From Sphingomonas sp. PL-96 (GTDB lineage: Bacteria; Pseudomonadota; Alphaproteobacteria; Sphingomonadales; Sphingomonadaceae), in the NCBI RefSeq assembly GCF_020707215.1, contig NZ_JAJFET010000001.1:1054001-1118000 (forward strand): a stretch of 64,000 nucleotides of DNA, read 5' to 3'. Numbering within the stretch: the stretch's first letter is position 1; every line of letters begins with the position of its first letter. The notes under the pieces were generated by a model, which had not been told where the DNA came from, did no database searches, and saw only the letters and a list, made by a program, of their open reading frames with translations. The position numbers and the translations under genes were made by a program. This document shows, one piece after another, positions 32,173 through 41,911 of the stretch.

Positions 32173-32478
32173 TTAGCCGCAGCGGAAGTGGGTGACGGTT
32201 CCAGCGGCATCCGTGTGGATGTTGAGCCGGTCCGGCTTGAAGTCCATCGTCACCATTGTGTCGGGACCGATGCTGCGCGACGACCTGGCACCTGAGCGCT
32301 TCAGGGCATCTGTGACCAGCGCTTCGCTGGCGTGCTTGCCGACCAGATCGGTCAGGCCGTCGATCCGGCACGCACCCTGCGTCGGGGCAGTCTTGTCCGT
32401 GCCCGGCTGCAGCGCCCCGTCCGCCACGGTGGGCGTGCAGCCCGCCAGCATCAGCAATGGCAACAATGGGCGGATCAT
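32173..32478 (-). CDS. I78-family peptidase inhibitor lipoprotein
   Basis: Small 101-residue periplasmic lipoprotein. The signal ends in the lipobox LAGC (Cys14), and the mature part carries the I78 pattern: CRIDGLTDLVGKHAS, an Arg-Ser-Gly stretch, TMDFKPDRLNIHTDAAGTV and the final CG. Family members are thought to inhibit serine proteases and may protect envelope proteins. ATG 32478 overlaps the rnd stop by four bases, so it is coupled to rnd. It converges on ppx with only three bases between stop codons. Confidence 0.82.
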   Translation of the reverse strand: MIRPLLPLLMLAGCTPTVADGALQPGTDKTAPTQGACRIDGLTDLVGKHASEALVTDALKRSGARSSRSIGPDTMVTMDFKPDRLNIHTDAAGTVTHFRCG

Positions 32479-33650
32479 TCCGTATCCTCCGTCAAGGTCA
32501 TCTTGAGCTTCCCGCCGCCGACGGAAAAGGCCATGCGGCCCTCCACCAGCGCCAGCGCGTCGCGGCCGAACTGTTCGTAGCGCCACCCCTGCAGGATGGG
32601 CAGCTTGTCCCGCTGGCCCGCCGCCAGTGCCTCAAGCTCGTCCGAACGGGCGAGCAGGCGGGCCGCCACGTTGATGTCGCGCGCGCGGATCTTCAGCAGC
32701 AGCTTGAGCAGGTCGGCAACCAGCGCGCCTTCCTTGCCGAGCGAGGGGCCACGCTCCTCGCGCGCCGGCATCTCGGCGGCCGGAAGCGGCGTTGCGTCGG
32801 CGAGCGCCGCCATCAGCCGTCCGCCGATGTCGTTGCCGGCCCAGGTGGCCGACAGCCCGCGCACCTTGGCGAGATCGGCCTGCTTCCTGGGCGGATTGCC
32901 GGCCAGGTCGGCGATGGCCTCGTCCTTGACGATGCGGCCGCGCGGCAGGTCCTTGCCCTGCGCCTCCAGCTCACGCCAGCGGGCCAGCGCCTTCAGCCGC
33001 CCGAGCACGTCAGGCTTGCGGCTGTTGATGCGCACCCGCTGCCAGGCGGCATCCGGATCGTTGAAGTAATTGGCGGGATCGGCGATTCGATCCATTTCCT
33101 CGTCCAACCAGGCGCCGCGGCCGGTCTTGCGAAGGCGCGCGACCATCTTGGGAAAGATCTTGGACAGGTGCGTCACGTCGGCGATGGCATAGTCGAGCTG
33201 GCGGCTGTCGAGCGGGCGCCGGCTCCAGTCGGTGAAGCGCGCGCCCTTGTCGACGCTGATGCCGAGGTATGCGTCGACGAGGTTGGAATAGCCGACCTGC
33301 TCTCCCTGGCCGAGCGCCATGGCCGCCACCTGGGTGTCGAACAGCGGATGCGGCGTCTTGCCGGTCAGGTTGTACACGATCTCCAGATCCTGGCCGCCGG
33401 CATGGAAGACCTTCAGCACGTCCTGGTTGTCGACCATCAGGTCGAGCAGCGGCTTGAGGTCGATGCCAGGCGCCATCGGATCGATCGCGGCCGCTTCCTT
33501 GTCGTCGGCGATCTGGATCAGGCACAGCTCAGGATAATAGCTGTTCTCGCGCATGAATTCGGTATCGACGCAGACATAGTCGGCGGTGGCGAGACGCGCG
33601 CACAAATCGGCAAGGGCAGCGCTGTCGGTGATCAACGGATGGATGTGCAT
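32475..33650 (-). CDS. rnd: Ribonuclease D
   Basis: 3'-5' exoribonuclease in tRNA maturation. The 391-residue product has the DEDD catalytic motif I as VDTEFMRE (D29, E31), further acidic positions in the exonuclease core, and an HRDC-type domain near 210-290 (ARWRELEAQGKDLPRGRI). The open frame reaches 33797, but the family start is ATG 33650 (MHIHPLITDS). Divergent from aspS over 145 bp. Confidence 0.95.
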   Translation of the reverse strand: MHIHPLITDSAALADLCARLATADYVCVDTEFMRENSYYPELCLIQIADDKEAAAIDPMAPGIDLKPLLDLMVDNQDVLKVFHAGGQDLEIVYNLTGKTPHPLFDTQVAAMALGQGEQVGYSNLVDAYLGISVDKGARFTDWSRRPLDSRQLDYAIADVTHLSKIFPKMVARLRKTGRGAWLDEEMDRIADPANYFNDPDAAWQRVRINSRKPDVLGRLKALARWRELEAQGKDLPRGRIVKDEAIADLAGNPPRKQADLAKVRGLSATWAGNDIGGRLMAALADATPLPAAEMPAREERGPSLGKEGALVADLLKLLLKIRARDINVAARLLARSDELEALAAGQRDKLPILQGWRYEQFGRDALALVEGRMAFSVGGGKLKMTLTEDTE

Positions 33651-33795
33651 CGCATGCCCATAGGCGGTGCGGCGGGTTGACAAAAGGGGGATGGGGAGGG
33701 AAGCGGCGGGCCTGCCTTTCCCCGCCACTCCAGCAAGGCCTGGGGTCCATCGAGATCCCGGCTTCCGCAGGGGCGGCGCAATCAGAGATTGCATC

Positions 33796-35625
33796 ATGCA
33801 CGCCTATCGTACGCACAACTGCAGCCAGCTCGATGCCGATGCCGACGGCCAGGAAGTTCGCCTGTCGGGCTGGGTGCATCGCAAGCGCGACCATGGCGGC
33901 GTGCTCTTCATCGATCTTCGCGACCATTATGGCATCACGCAGATCGTTGCGGATAGCGATTCTCCGGCGCTCTCGACACTTGAGTCCCTGCGCACCGAAT
34001 CGGTCATCACGATCGACGGCGTGGTGAAGCGCCGCAGCGAGGCGACGGTGAACCCGAACCTCGCCACCGGCGAGATCGAGGTGTTCGCGCGTGCCGTGAC
34101 CGTCCAGTCGATGGCGCAGGAACTGCCGATGCCGGTCGCTGGCGACGCCGAATATCCTGAGGATATTCGCCTGCGCTATCGCTTCCTCGACCTGCGCCGG
34201 GAGAAGGTGCACGCCAACATCATGCTGCGTGCGCAGGTGATCGCGTCGCTGCGCCAGCGCATGATCGAGCAGGGCTTCACCGAGTTCCAGACGCCGATCC
34301 TGACCGCGTCTTCGCCAGAGGGCGCGCGCGACTATCTGGTCCCCAGCCGCGTTCATCCCGGCAAGTTCTACGCGCTTCCGCAGGCGCCGCAGATGTTCAA
34401 GCAGCTGCTGATGGTCGCGGGCTTCGACCGCTACTTCCAGATCGCACCCTGCTTCCGCGACGAAGACGCGCGTGCCGACCGCAGCCCGGGCGAATTCTAC
34501 CAGCTCGATTTCGAAATGAGCTATGTCACGCAGGACGACGTGTTCGCCGCGATCGAGCCGGTGCTGCACGGCGTGTTCGAGCAGTTCGCCGACTGGCAGG
34601 GCAAGGGCCGCAGCGTCAGCGCGCTGCCGTTCCGCCGCATCCCGTACCGGGAGTCGATGCTGAAGTACGGCAACGACAAGCCCGACCTCCGCAACCCGCT
34701 GATCATCACCGACGTGTCAGAGCTGTTCAAGGGCTCTGGCTTCGGGCGCTTCGCCTCGATTGTGGAAGCGGGCGACGTCGTGCGCGCGGTGCCAGCACCG
34801 GCCACGGCCGAGAAGAGCCGCAAGTTCTTCGACGACATGAACAGCTGGGCGCAGTCCGAGGGCTTTGCAGGCCTGGGCTATGCCACCCGCAAGGGTGGCG
34901 AGTGGGGCGGCCCGATCGCCAAGAACCACGGTGAAGAGGGCATGGCCAAGATTGCCGAGGCGCTTGGTCTCGGCCCGGACGACGGCGTGTTCTTCGCCGC
35001 GGGCAAGGAGGCGCAGGCCGCCAAGCTCGCCGGCCTCGCCCGCACCCGGGTCGCCGAACAGCTCGGCCTGATCGACCAGAGCCGGTTCGAGTTCTGCTGG
35101 ATCGTCGACTTCCCGATGTTCGAATATGACGAGGACGCCAAGAAGGTCGACTTCAGCCACAATCCTTTCTCGATGCCGCAGGGCGAGCTGGAGGCGCTGG
35201 AGACCAAGAACCCGCTCGACATCCTCGCCTATCAGTATGACATCGTCTGCAACGGCATCGAGCTGTCGTCGGGTGCGATCCGGAACCACCGTCCGGAGAT
35301 CATGTACAAGGCGTTCGAGATCGCCGGCTATTCGCAGGCCGACGTCGACGCGAACTTCGCGGGCATGATCAACGCGTTCAAATATGGCGCGCCGCCGCAC
35401 GGCGGCTCGGCGCCGGGTGTCGACCGCATCGTCATGCTGCTGGCTGACGAGCCGAACATCCGCGAGGTGATCACCTTCCCGATGACGCAGAAGGCCGAAG
35501 ACCTGATGATGGGCGCGCCGAGCTTCGTCTCGACCAAGCAGCTGCGCGAGCTCAACATTCGCGTGACGGCCGACACGCCCAAGAAGGATGTTGCCGAAGT
35601 CGTCGCGCCGAACGCCGGCGGCTGA
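33796..35625 (+). CDS. aspS: Aspartate--tRNA ligase
   Basis: Class II aminoacyl-tRNA synthetase, 609 residues. N-terminal anticodon-binding OB fold ([15 protein letters not shown]), class II motif 2 ([15 protein letters not shown]), a GAD insertion and motif 3 ([12 protein letters not shown]) near the C-terminus. ATG 33796 is the conserved start ([12 protein letters not shown]). Most alphaproteobacterial AspRS also charge tRNA-Asn; that specificity cannot be judged here. A perfect hairpin follows the stop. Confidence 0.97.
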   Translation: MHAYRTHNCSQLDADADGQEVRLSGWVHRKRDHGGVLFIDLRDHYGITQIVADSDSPALSTLESLRTESVITIDGVVKRRSEATVNPNLATGEIEVFARAVTVQSMAQELPMPVAGDAEYPEDIRLRYRFLDLRREKVHANIMLRAQVIASLRQRMIEQGFTEFQTPILTASSPEGARDYLVPSRVHPGKFYALPQAPQMFKQLLMVAGFDRYFQIAPCFRDEDARADRSPGEFYQLDFEMSYVTQDDVFAAIEPVLHGVFEQFADWQGKGRSVSALPFRRIPYRESMLKYGNDKPDLRNPLIITDVSELFKGSGFGRFASIVEAGDVVRAVPAPATAEKSRKFFDDMNSWAQSEGFAGLGYATRKGGEWGGPIAKNHGEEGMAKIAEALGLGPDDGVFFAAGKEAQAAKLAGLARTRVAEQLGLIDQSRFEFCWIVDFPMFEYDEDAKKVDFSHNPFSMPQGELEALETKNPLDILAYQYDIVCNGIELSSGAIRNHRPEIMYKAFEIAGYSQADVDANFAGMINAFKYGAPPHGGSAPGVDRIVMLLADEPNIREVITFPMTQKAEDLMMGAPSFVSTKQLRELNIRVTADTPKKDVAEVVAPNAGG

Positions 35626-35633
35626 TCTACTAT

Positions 35634-35661
35634 GGCCGGCACGCCGCGTGGCGTGCCGGCC
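35634..35661. terminator. Perfect 12-bp hairpin after aspS
   Basis: 35634-35645 pairs perfectly with 35650-35661 around a GCGT loop, eight bases after the aspS stop codon. It lacks a T-run. It lies within an open frame that could extend ppk2 upstream, which is one reason for choosing a downstream start for that gene. Confidence 0.55.
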
Positions 35662-35703
35662 CGGGGCTCGGAACGTCTGCGGCCGGTCATGCGCTTAGGG
35701 TTC

Positions 35704-36477
35704 ATGACCCTTTGCCTTTCCGACCTCGAAACGGGGCGTCGCTATCATGGCGACTATGCCACGGACCTGAAGAAGCTCCAGAAGCGCCTGCAGCGCATCC
35801 AGGTTGCCCACATCCTGGCCGGCCGGCCTGCGATCGTCATGCTCGAGGGATGGGACGCCGCCGGCAAGGGTGGCATCATCCAGCGGCTGACCGCACGCTG
35901 GGACCCGCGGCACTTCCGGATCCATCCGATCGCCGCGCCGACGGACGGGGAGCGGGCGCGTCATTTCCTCTGGCGGTTCTGGCGCGACCTGCCTCGGGCG
36001 GGGTCGATCGCGCTGTTCGACCGCAGCTGGTACGGGCGCGTGCTCGTCGAGCGGGTGGAAGGCTTTGCCACCCCCGCCGAATGGCAGCGGGGCTATGACG
36101 AGATCAACGCGTTCGAGGCGCAGCAGGTCGCGTCCGGCACCACGCTGGTGAAGCTGTTCGTGCATGTGACGCAGAAAGAGCAGGACAAGCGCCTGCGCGC
36201 GCGGATCGACGAACCCTGGAAGCGCTGGAAGACAGGGCACGACGATTTCCACAACCGCAGCCAGCGGCCCGCCTATCTGGAGGCGATGGCGGAGATGTTC
36301 GCCCGCACCGACACGCCAAAGGCGCCATGGATCGGCATCGACGGCAACAACAAGAAAGCGGCCAGGATCGCGGCCCTGACCGCGATCGCCGACCGCCTGG
36401 AAGCGGCGGTCCCGATGGAGCCGCCGCCGCTGGCCGACGAACTGGCCGCCCTGCGCGACCAGCTTGCCGGAGGGTAA
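35704..36477 (+). CDS. ppk2: Polyphosphate kinase 2 family protein
   Basis: Uses polyphosphate to phosphorylate nucleotides (or the reverse). The 257-residue product has Walker A EGWDAAGKGG, Walker B region LFDRSWYGRVLVERV and the lid RIDEPWKRWK; the whole is a single PPK2 domain. The subclass (GDP, ADP or AMP preference) cannot be fixed by eye. ATG 35704 has AGGG just upstream; ATG 35689 is possible. Together with ppk1 and ppx this makes three polyphosphate genes within 8 kb. Confidence 0.92.
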   Translation: MTLCLSDLETGRRYHGDYATDLKKLQKRLQRIQVAHILAGRPAIVMLEGWDAAGKGGIIQRLTARWDPRHFRIHPIAAPTDGERARHFLWRFWRDLPRAGSIALFDRSWYGRVLVERVEGFATPAEWQRGYDEINAFEAQQVASGTTLVKLFVHVTQKEQDKRLRARIDEPWKRWKTGHDDFHNRSQRPAYLEAMAEMFARTDTPKAPWIGIDGNNKKAARIAALTAIADRLEAAVPMEPPPLADELAALRDQLAGG

Positions 36478-36480
36478 AGG

Positions 36481-37116
36481 TCAGGCGGCCGAGAAGACGT
36501 CGTTCTCGTCGCGGATGCGCAGCTTGCCGTCGGCGATCGCAAACACCGCGCCATGGATGCTCAGGCGACCGTTCTCGACCCGCTCCTTCACGAAGGGGAA
36601 GGTCAGGAGGTTTGCCATGGAGACACGGACGCCTTCCTGCTCCAGGGCGGCCTGGCCCTCAGGGCCGTCGCCATGCTTGGCGACCACGCGATCGCGTGCT
36701 TCGTCGAGCAGGTCGATCCAGTGGGCGACGAAGCCACCCTCACCGGGGGCGGTGTTCTCAAGGCTACGGGTGAGCGAGGCGTGCACGCCGCCGCAGGCGC
36801 CATGGCCCAGCACCAGGATTTCTTCGACTTCGAGCTTGGTGACCGCGAATTCGAGTGCCGCGGAAACGCCGTGACGACCGCCGCCGAGTTCATACGGCGG
36901 GACGAGGTTGGCGACGTTGCGCACCACGAACACCTCGCCGGGGCGGGTGCCGAACACCGTGGCCGGATCGACTCGGCTGTCCGAGCAGGCGATGATCATC
37001 ACCCGCGGGGACTGTCCCGTCTTGAGCTCCGCCCAGCGCTCGCGTTCTTCCTGCCATTCGCCGCCGCGGAAGCGGTAATAGCCTTCGATGAGATCGTTCA
37101 TGCGTGTCATGGGCAT
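36481..37116 (-). CDS. Beta-class carbonic anhydrase
   Basis: Zinc enzyme interconverting CO2 and bicarbonate. The 211-residue product carries the beta-class zinc site: C44-x-D46-x-R48 in ACSDSRVD and H105-x-x-C108 in GHGACGG. Three ATGs (37116, 37110, 37101) lie close together; the conserved sequence starts at the third (MNDLIEGYYRF). It converges on ppk2, with only three bases between stops, and is divergent from lipA. Confidence 0.95.
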   Translation of the reverse strand: MPMTRMNDLIEGYYRFRGGEWQEERERWAELKTGQSPRVMIIACSDSRVDPATVFGTRPGEVFVVRNVANLVPPYELGGGRHGVSAALEFAVTKLEVEEILVLGHGACGGVHASLTRSLENTAPGEGGFVAHWIDLLDEARDRVVAKHGDGPEGQAALEQEGVRVSMANLLTFPFVKERVENGRLSIHGAVFAIADGKLRIRDENDVFSAA

Positions 37117-37253
37117 CGAACTAACAAAGCCCGCGGCGGGAGGCGAGTAACAAAGAATTTCCGCGCGGGCGCCTTGGATGGATGCGCGCAGGGCATCTTG
37201 CGTTGCTGCGCGCGACAGTTGTGGGAACGCCCTGCGAACGCTATCTGGCGACC

Positions 37254-38180
37254 ATGAACGAGATGACGCCGCTCGCCCGTCCGCCCCGCGAACGCAAGCC
37301 CGACTGGATCCGCGTCAAGGCGCCGACCTCGGCCGGTTTTGCCGCGACGCGGGCGCTGATGCGCTCCAAGAGCCTGACCACCGTCTGCGAGGAAGCAGCC
37401 TGCCCCAACATCGGCGAATGCTGGTCGAAGAAGCATGCGACGGTGATGATCCTGGGCGACACCTGCACCCGCGCCTGCGCCTTTTGCAACGTCAAGACCG
37501 GCATGCCGCGGGCCGTCGATCCGATGGAGCCGCAGAATGTGGCCGATGCCGCCGCGCAGATGGGGCTGAACCACATCGTGATCACCTCGGTCGATCGCGA
37601 CGACCTGCCGGACGGCGGCGCCAAGCAGTTCGTGAAGGTGATCGAGGCGATCCGCAGCGCGAACCCGACCACCACCATCGAGATCCTGACGCCCGACTTC
37701 CGCAACAAGCACGAGGCGGCCGTCGAGGCGATCGTCGCGGCGCGACCGGACGTCTACAACCACAATCTCGAAACGGTACCGCGGCTCTACCCGACGATCC
37801 GGCCGGGCGCGCGCTACTATGCGTCGCTGCGACTGCTGGAGAGCGTGAAGAAACTCGATCCCTCGATCTTCACCAAGTCGGGCGTGATGCTGGGCCTGGG
37901 CGAGGAGCGTCTGGAAATCCATCAGGTCATGGACGACATGCGTTCGGCCGACATCGATTTCCTGACGATGGGCCAGTATCTGCAGCCGACGCCGCGCCAT
38001 GCCAAGGTGGCGGAGTTCGTGACGCCCAAGGCGTTCGACGCCTATGCCGCAATCGCGCGTGCCAAGGGCTTCCTGCTGGTCGCTTCCTCGCCGCTCACCC
38101 GCTCCAGCTACCATGCGGGCGACGATTTCGAGAAGATGCGCGCGGCGCGCGACGCCAAGCTGGGCGTGGCGCGGGGCTGA
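37254..38180 (+). CDS. lipA: Lipoyl synthase
   Basis: Radical-SAM enzyme inserting two sulfurs into protein-bound octanoyl chains. The 308-residue product has both clusters' ligands: auxiliary cysteines C45, C50, C56 ([12 protein letters not shown]) and radical-SAM cysteines C71, C75, C78 (CTRACAFC). ATG 37254 is the conserved start; the upstream open frame from 37182 is not conserved. The next gene begins four bases after its stop. Confidence 0.97.
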   Translation: MNEMTPLARPPRERKPDWIRVKAPTSAGFAATRALMRSKSLTTVCEEAACPNIGECWSKKHATVMILGDTCTRACAFCNVKTGMPRAVDPMEPQNVADAAAQMGLNHIVITSVDRDDLPDGGAKQFVKVIEAIRSANPTTTIEILTPDFRNKHEAAVEAIVAARPDVYNHNLETVPRLYPTIRPGARYYASLRLLESVKKLDPSIFTKSGVMLGLGEERLEIHQVMDDMRSADIDFLTMGQYLQPTPRHAKVAEFVTPKAFDAYAAIARAKGFLLVASSPLTRSSYHAGDDFEKMRAARDAKLGVARG

Positions 38181-38184
38181 TACG

Positions 38185-38685
38185 ATGCCGCGCCACTCCG
38201 AAACCCGTCACCTGCCGTACACGCCGGAGCAGATGTTCGAACTGGTGGCCGATGTTGGCCGCTATGGCGAGTTCCTGCCCTGGGTGAGCGCGACGCGAGT
38301 CCGCTCGAACAGCGAGACCGAAATGGTTGCCGACATGATCGTCGGGTTCAAGGGACTGCGGGAGACCTTTACGTCCAAGGTCGCCAAGGAGCGGCCCGGA
38401 CATATTCGGGTCGACTATCTCGACGGGCCGCTGAAGTACCTCAACAACGACTGGACGTTCCGGCCGGACGGGCAGGGCGGCACGCTGGTCGACTTCTGCG
38501 TCGACTTCGCGTTCAAGAACCGCATGTTCGAGCTGCTCGCGGGCCAGGTCTTTGACCGCGCGCTGCGCAAGATGATCGGCGCGTTCGAGGAACGCGCCGC
38601 TGCCCTTTACGGGGCGGGGGGCGCCACCTCTTCCAACCCGGAGACGCCGGGACGCAGCAGTTCGAGCGCACACAGCGCCGCCTGA
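38185..38685 (+). CDS. RatA / Coq10-type SRPBCC (START-like) domain protein
   Basis: Belongs to the ubiquinone-binding Coq10 / RatA family; in mitochondria and some bacteria it helps ubiquinone function, whereas E. coli RatA was described as a ribosome-associated toxin. The 166-residue product has the family opening SETRHLPYTPEQMFELVADV and the VDFCVDFAFKNRMFELLAG segment. The last 25 residues (Ser/Gly-rich) go beyond the usual domain and overlap the convergent cinA gene by 79 bases. Follows lipA, a common neighbour in alphaproteobacteria. Confidence 0.88.
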   Translation: MPRHSETRHLPYTPEQMFELVADVGRYGEFLPWVSATRVRSNSETEMVADMIVGFKGLRETFTSKVAKERPGHIRVDYLDGPLKYLNNDWTFRPDGQGGTLVDFCVDFAFKNRMFELLAGQVFDRALRKMIGAFEERAAALYGAGGATSSNPETPGRSSSSAHSAA

Positions 38686-39146
38686 AGCCGGACGTTGCCA
38701 CGGCCTTCCACCGGGAAGAACCGCGAGTCGGCCACCACGTGCTGCGGATCGCCCCCGCGCTCCGCACGCGCGAACACGACGGTGCCCACCGGCTTCTTCT
38801 CCGTACCGCCGCCCGGCCCCGCAATGCCGGTGATGGCAACGCCCACATCGGCTTCGGTCACCTCGATAAGACCCTGGGCCATGCTCCAGGCGGTGGCGAT
38901 CGACACAGCGCCGAAGGTTTCGAGCACGTCCGTGCTCACGTTCAGCACCTTGGCCTTCAGTTCGTTCGAGTAGGTGACGAGCCCGCCCTCGAACACGTCC
39001 GACGAGCCGGCGATCGCCGTGATCGCGGCCGAGACAAGGCCACCGGTGCAGCTTTCCGCGACGGCGATGCGCCGGCCGGCAGCCCGGTTTTCCTCAACCA
39101 CCCGCTGGGCAGCGTCGAACAGTTCGGAAGGAAGGATCGTATCCAT
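38607..39146 (-). CDS. CinA C-terminal domain protein (NMN deamidase)
   Basis: Stand-alone CinA amidohydrolase domain, likely nicotinamide-mononucleotide deamidase (PncC type). The 179-residue product has the family motifs AESCTGGLVSAAITAIAGSS and GVAITGIAGPGGG with PVGTVVFA. ATG 39146 gives the conserved start; the open frame reaches 39170 but overlaps the next gene. The 3' end overlaps the convergent RatA/Coq10 gene by 79 bases. Confidence 0.92.
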   Translation of the reverse strand: MDTILPSELFDAAQRVVEENRAAGRRIAVAESCTGGLVSAAITAIAGSSDVFEGGLVTYSNELKAKVLNVSTDVLETFGAVSIATAWSMAQGLIEVTEADVGVAITGIAGPGGGTEKKPVGTVVFARAERGGDPQHVVADSRFFPVEGRGNVRLQAALCALELLRPGVSGLEEVAPPAP

Positions 39147-39150
39147 CGTC

Positions 39151-39669
39151 TTATTCCTTGCCCGCCGCACAGATCGGCAGGCGCATCATCGGGCGGGGGC
39201 TGGCGGCATCGGCCTGTGCGAACAGCACGAGCAGCGCCGCGGTGTTACGGGCGGGGAGCGGCTGCACCAGGTTGAGCGCGCGCTCAACCGTCGGGCAGTC
39301 CTTTGCCTTCAGCTCCCCGGTGACGAGCGGTGCTACCAGCGCGCCGATCATTGGCTTGGCAAAGGCCGAGTCGAGCATCTGGCTAACGTCCGGCCCCGCA
39401 ACCTTCAGCAGCGCGCTGCGCGCCTGGGGCCAGGCACGTTCCGACTCGGCCGCATATTTCGACAACAAAGGTCCGCTGGTCTGCCGCAGCAGTGCGTTGG
39501 CCGGCAGCGCGGCGGCACAACGCTGGCCGGTCTGGCGGATGAGGTCGGGTGCCACGAACAGCACCAGCGCCTCTGCTTCCGCGCGAGTTACGCAGGCAGT
39601 CGTCTGCGCCTGCGCATGGCCGGCGGTCGCGAGCAGCGCTGCCAGCGCCGCGGAGAAAAAGCGCGTCAT
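39151..39669 (-). CDS. Hypothetical secreted protein
   Basis: Not recognised. The 172-residue product has a clear signal peptide (FFSAALAALLATAGHAQAQ, cleavage near residue 21), then a mostly helical Ala/Leu-rich mature region with four cysteines (C26, C51, C125 and C167 approximately), an even number compatible with two disulfides in the periplasm. It sits between ispDF (stop overlapped by four bases) and cinA (four-base gap), so it is cotranscribed with both. No functional link is evident. Confidence 0.75.
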   Translation of the reverse strand: MTRFFSAALAALLATAGHAQAQTTACVTRAEAEALVLFVAPDLIRQTGQRCAAALPANALLRQTSGPLLSKYAAESERAWPQARSALLKVAGPDVSQMLDSAFAKPMIGALVAPLVTGELKAKDCPTVERALNLVQPLPARNTAALLVLFAQADAASPRPMMRLPICAAGKE

Positions 39670-40820
39670 CCTGCCTCCGGGATCCGGACCGTGGCGATCG
39701 CTTGTGCCGCGATGCCTTCGCTGCGGCCGGTGAAGCCGAGCCGTTCGGTAGTGGTCGCCTTGATACTCACCTGGTCCTCCGCAATCTCCAGCAGCGCCGC
39801 AATGCGGGTGCGGATCGCCTCGCGATGGGGGCCGATCTTGGGCGCTTCACAGATAAGCGTGAGGTCGACAAAGTCGAGGATGCCGCCGCGGGCCCGGATC
39901 AGGTCGGCGGCGTGGACCAGGAAGCGATCGGACGCCGCGCCCTTCCACTGCGGGTCGCTGGGCGGGAAGTGGGTGCCGATGTCGCCGGCGCCGATCGTGC
40001 CAAGCAGCGCGTCGGTCAGTGCGTGCAGGCCGACGTCGGCATCGCTGTGGCCGGACAGGCCGCGGTCGTGCGGGATCAGGATACCGCCCAGCCAAAGCTC
40101 TTCCCCGGCTTCCAGGCGATGGACGTCGTAGCCGGTGGCGCTGCGCACGCGGAACCGGGTTGCGGCGCGCGCCTCCGCTGCGGCGAAGTCGGCGGGATAG
40201 GTGATCTTTTCGAGCATGGGATCCCCCGGGACCAAGGCGACGCTGCCGCCGGCCGCGCGCAGCATCTGCGCATCGTCGGTCGGCTCATCGCCCGACCAGC
40301 CGCGGTGTGCGGCAAGGATGGCGTCGAAGTGGAACGCCTGCGGAGTTTGCACCCGGACCAGCCCGTCGCGCGGGACCACCTCGCCGAGTGCGCTGTCCGC
40401 ACGAGCGACGGTATCGGCGACCGGCAGCACCGGCACTGCGCCGGGAGCCTGCTCCAGGGCCAGGAGCAGCCGCTCGATGACTGCGGGTCCAAGGAAGGGA
40501 CGGGCCGCATCGTGGATCAGCACCCGGTCGGCGCCGCCGCTTGCGGCAATCGCCTCCAGGCCCGCGCGCACCGACTGGCGCCGGGTCTCTCCTCCGCCGA
40601 CGCAGCGAACCGCTCCCAGCGTCGCAGCCACCGTCTCGAACTGCTCGGCGGCGGTGACCACGATCACCTCATCGATGGCCGGATGGGCGGTGAGCGCGTC
40701 ATAGCTGTGCGCCACCATCGGCCGACCGGCGACCGATGCGAATTGCTTGGGAAGCGCGCTGCCCGACCGTTCGCCACGACCTGCGGCGACGATCAGCGCG
40801 ACCGTGCGATGGCCGTTCAT
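39666..40820 (-). CDS. ispDF: Bifunctional IspD/IspF isoprenoid enzyme
   Basis: Fusion of 2-C-methyl-D-erythritol 4-phosphate cytidylyltransferase (residues 1-about 222: LIVAAGRGERSGSALPKQF, DAARPF) and 2-C-methyl-D-erythritol 2,4-cyclodiphosphate synthase (about 224-384: GYDVHRL with D232 and H234, GHSDADVGLHALTDALLG). Catalyses two non-consecutive steps of the MEP pathway. Such fusions are common in alphaproteobacteria. Start ATG 40820; the frame to 40907 adds no conserved sequence. Divergent from dusB, 92 bp between starts. Confidence 0.96.
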   Translation of the reverse strand: MNGHRTVALIVAAGRGERSGSALPKQFASVAGRPMVAHSYDALTAHPAIDEVIVVTAAEQFETVAATLGAVRCVGGGETRRQSVRAGLEAIAASGGADRVLIHDAARPFLGPAVIERLLLALEQAPGAVPVLPVADTVARADSALGEVVPRDGLVRVQTPQAFHFDAILAAHRGWSGDEPTDDAQMLRAAGGSVALVPGDPMLEKITYPADFAAAEARAATRFRVRSATGYDVHRLEAGEELWLGGILIPHDRGLSGHSDADVGLHALTDALLGTIGAGDIGTHFPPSDPQWKGAASDRFLVHAADLIRARGGILDFVDLTLICEAPKIGPHREAIRTRIAALLEIAEDQVSIKATTTERLGFTGRSEGIAAQAIATVRIPEAG

Positions 40821-40912
40821 GCGGCGCCGCCTAGCGCAAGCGGCTGCGCGCCGCCAGCCTTGCCTCGGCACCGCCCTTCGCGTACGGGCTGCCCGTTTTT
40901 CAGGCACATGTG

Positions 40913-41911
40913 ATGCAGACCCTCGCTCCCATCCAGATCGGTCCCGTGACCGTTTCCGCGCCGGTGATCCTTGCGCCCATGACGGGCGTGACCGATCTGC
41001 CGTTCCGGCGCATCGTGCGCCGTTATGGTTCCGGCCTCAACGTCACCGAGATGATCGCCAGCCAGGCGGCAATCCGGGAGACACGCCAGTCGATCCAGAA
41101 GGCGGCTTGGGATCCGGCGGAAGAGCCGGTTTCGATGCAACTCGTCGGCTGCACGCCAAGCGAGATGGCAGAAGCGGCCAAGCTCAGCGAAGAGCGCGGC
41201 GCGGCGATCATCGACATCAACATGGGCTGCCCCGTGCGCAAGGTGACCAACGGCGACGCCGGTTCGGCCCTGATGCGCGACCTGAAGCTCGCGGCCGCGC
41301 TGATCGACGCGACCGTCAAGGCCGTGAAGCTGCCAGTCACTGTGAAGATGCGGATGGGCTGGGACCATGCCAGCCTCAACGCCCCCGAACTCGCCCGCAT
41401 CGCCGAGGATCTGGGGGCGCGAATGGTGACGGTGCACGGCCGCACCCGCAACCAGATGTACAAGGGCGAGGCGGACTGGGCCTTTATCCGCAGCGTCAAG
41501 GATGCCGTCTCGATCCCGGTGATCGCCAACGGCGACATCTGCTCGGTCGAGGATGCGCGCAACGCGCTTGCGCAGTCAGGCGCGGACGGGGTGATGATCG
41601 GCCGCGGCGCCTATGGTCGGCCGTGGCTGTTGCGCCAGGTAATGGACGCGCTGAGCGGCGAGGGCGAGCGCGCCGACCCGTCGCTGGACGAGCAATATGC
41701 CCTGATTGCAGAGCATTACGAGATGATGCTCGAGCATTATGGCGATGAAGTCGGCGTCAACATGATGCGCAAGCATATTGGCTGGTACACGCGGGGGCTG
41801 CATGGCTCGGCTGAGTTCCGGAACAAGGTCAACCAGGAGGCAGACCCGACCGTGGCGCGCCGGATGCTTGCCGAATTTTATGCGCCATGGCGCTCGCGCG
41901 CGGCCGCTTGA
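40913..41911 (+). CDS. dusB: tRNA-dihydrouridine synthase B
   Basis: FMN/NADPH enzyme reducing uridines in the tRNA D-loop. The 332-residue product has the Dus signature (catalytic cysteine in [19 protein letters not shown]), [12 protein letters not shown] at the N-terminus, and FMN phosphate contacts near [17 protein letters not shown] 40913 follows an in-frame GTG at 40910. The dusB-ntrB-ntrC order is standard in alphaproteobacteria; ntrB starts 25 bases inside dusB. Confidence 0.95.
   Translation: MQTLAPIQIGPVTVSAPVILAPMTGVTDLPFRRIVRRYGSGLNVTEMIASQAAIRETRQSIQKAAWDPAEEPVSMQLVGCTPSEMAEAAKLSEERGAAIIDINMGCPVRKVTNGDAGSALMRDLKLAAALIDATVKAVKLPVTVKMRMGWDHASLNAPELARIAEDLGARMVTVHGRTRNQMYKGEADWAFIRSVKDAVSIPVIANGDICSVEDARNALAQSGADGVMIGRGAYGRPWLLRQVMDALSGEGERADPSLDEQYALIAEHYEMMLEHYGDEVGVNMMRKHIGWYTRGLHGSAEFRNKVNQEADPTVARRMLAEFYAPWRSRAAA

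Noticed and set aside
32152..32183. Hairpin terminator between ppx and the I78 lipoprotein gene
   Set aside because: GCTGCGGC and GCCGCAGC can pair, but the loop is 16 bases and there is no T-run; too weak to list as a feature.
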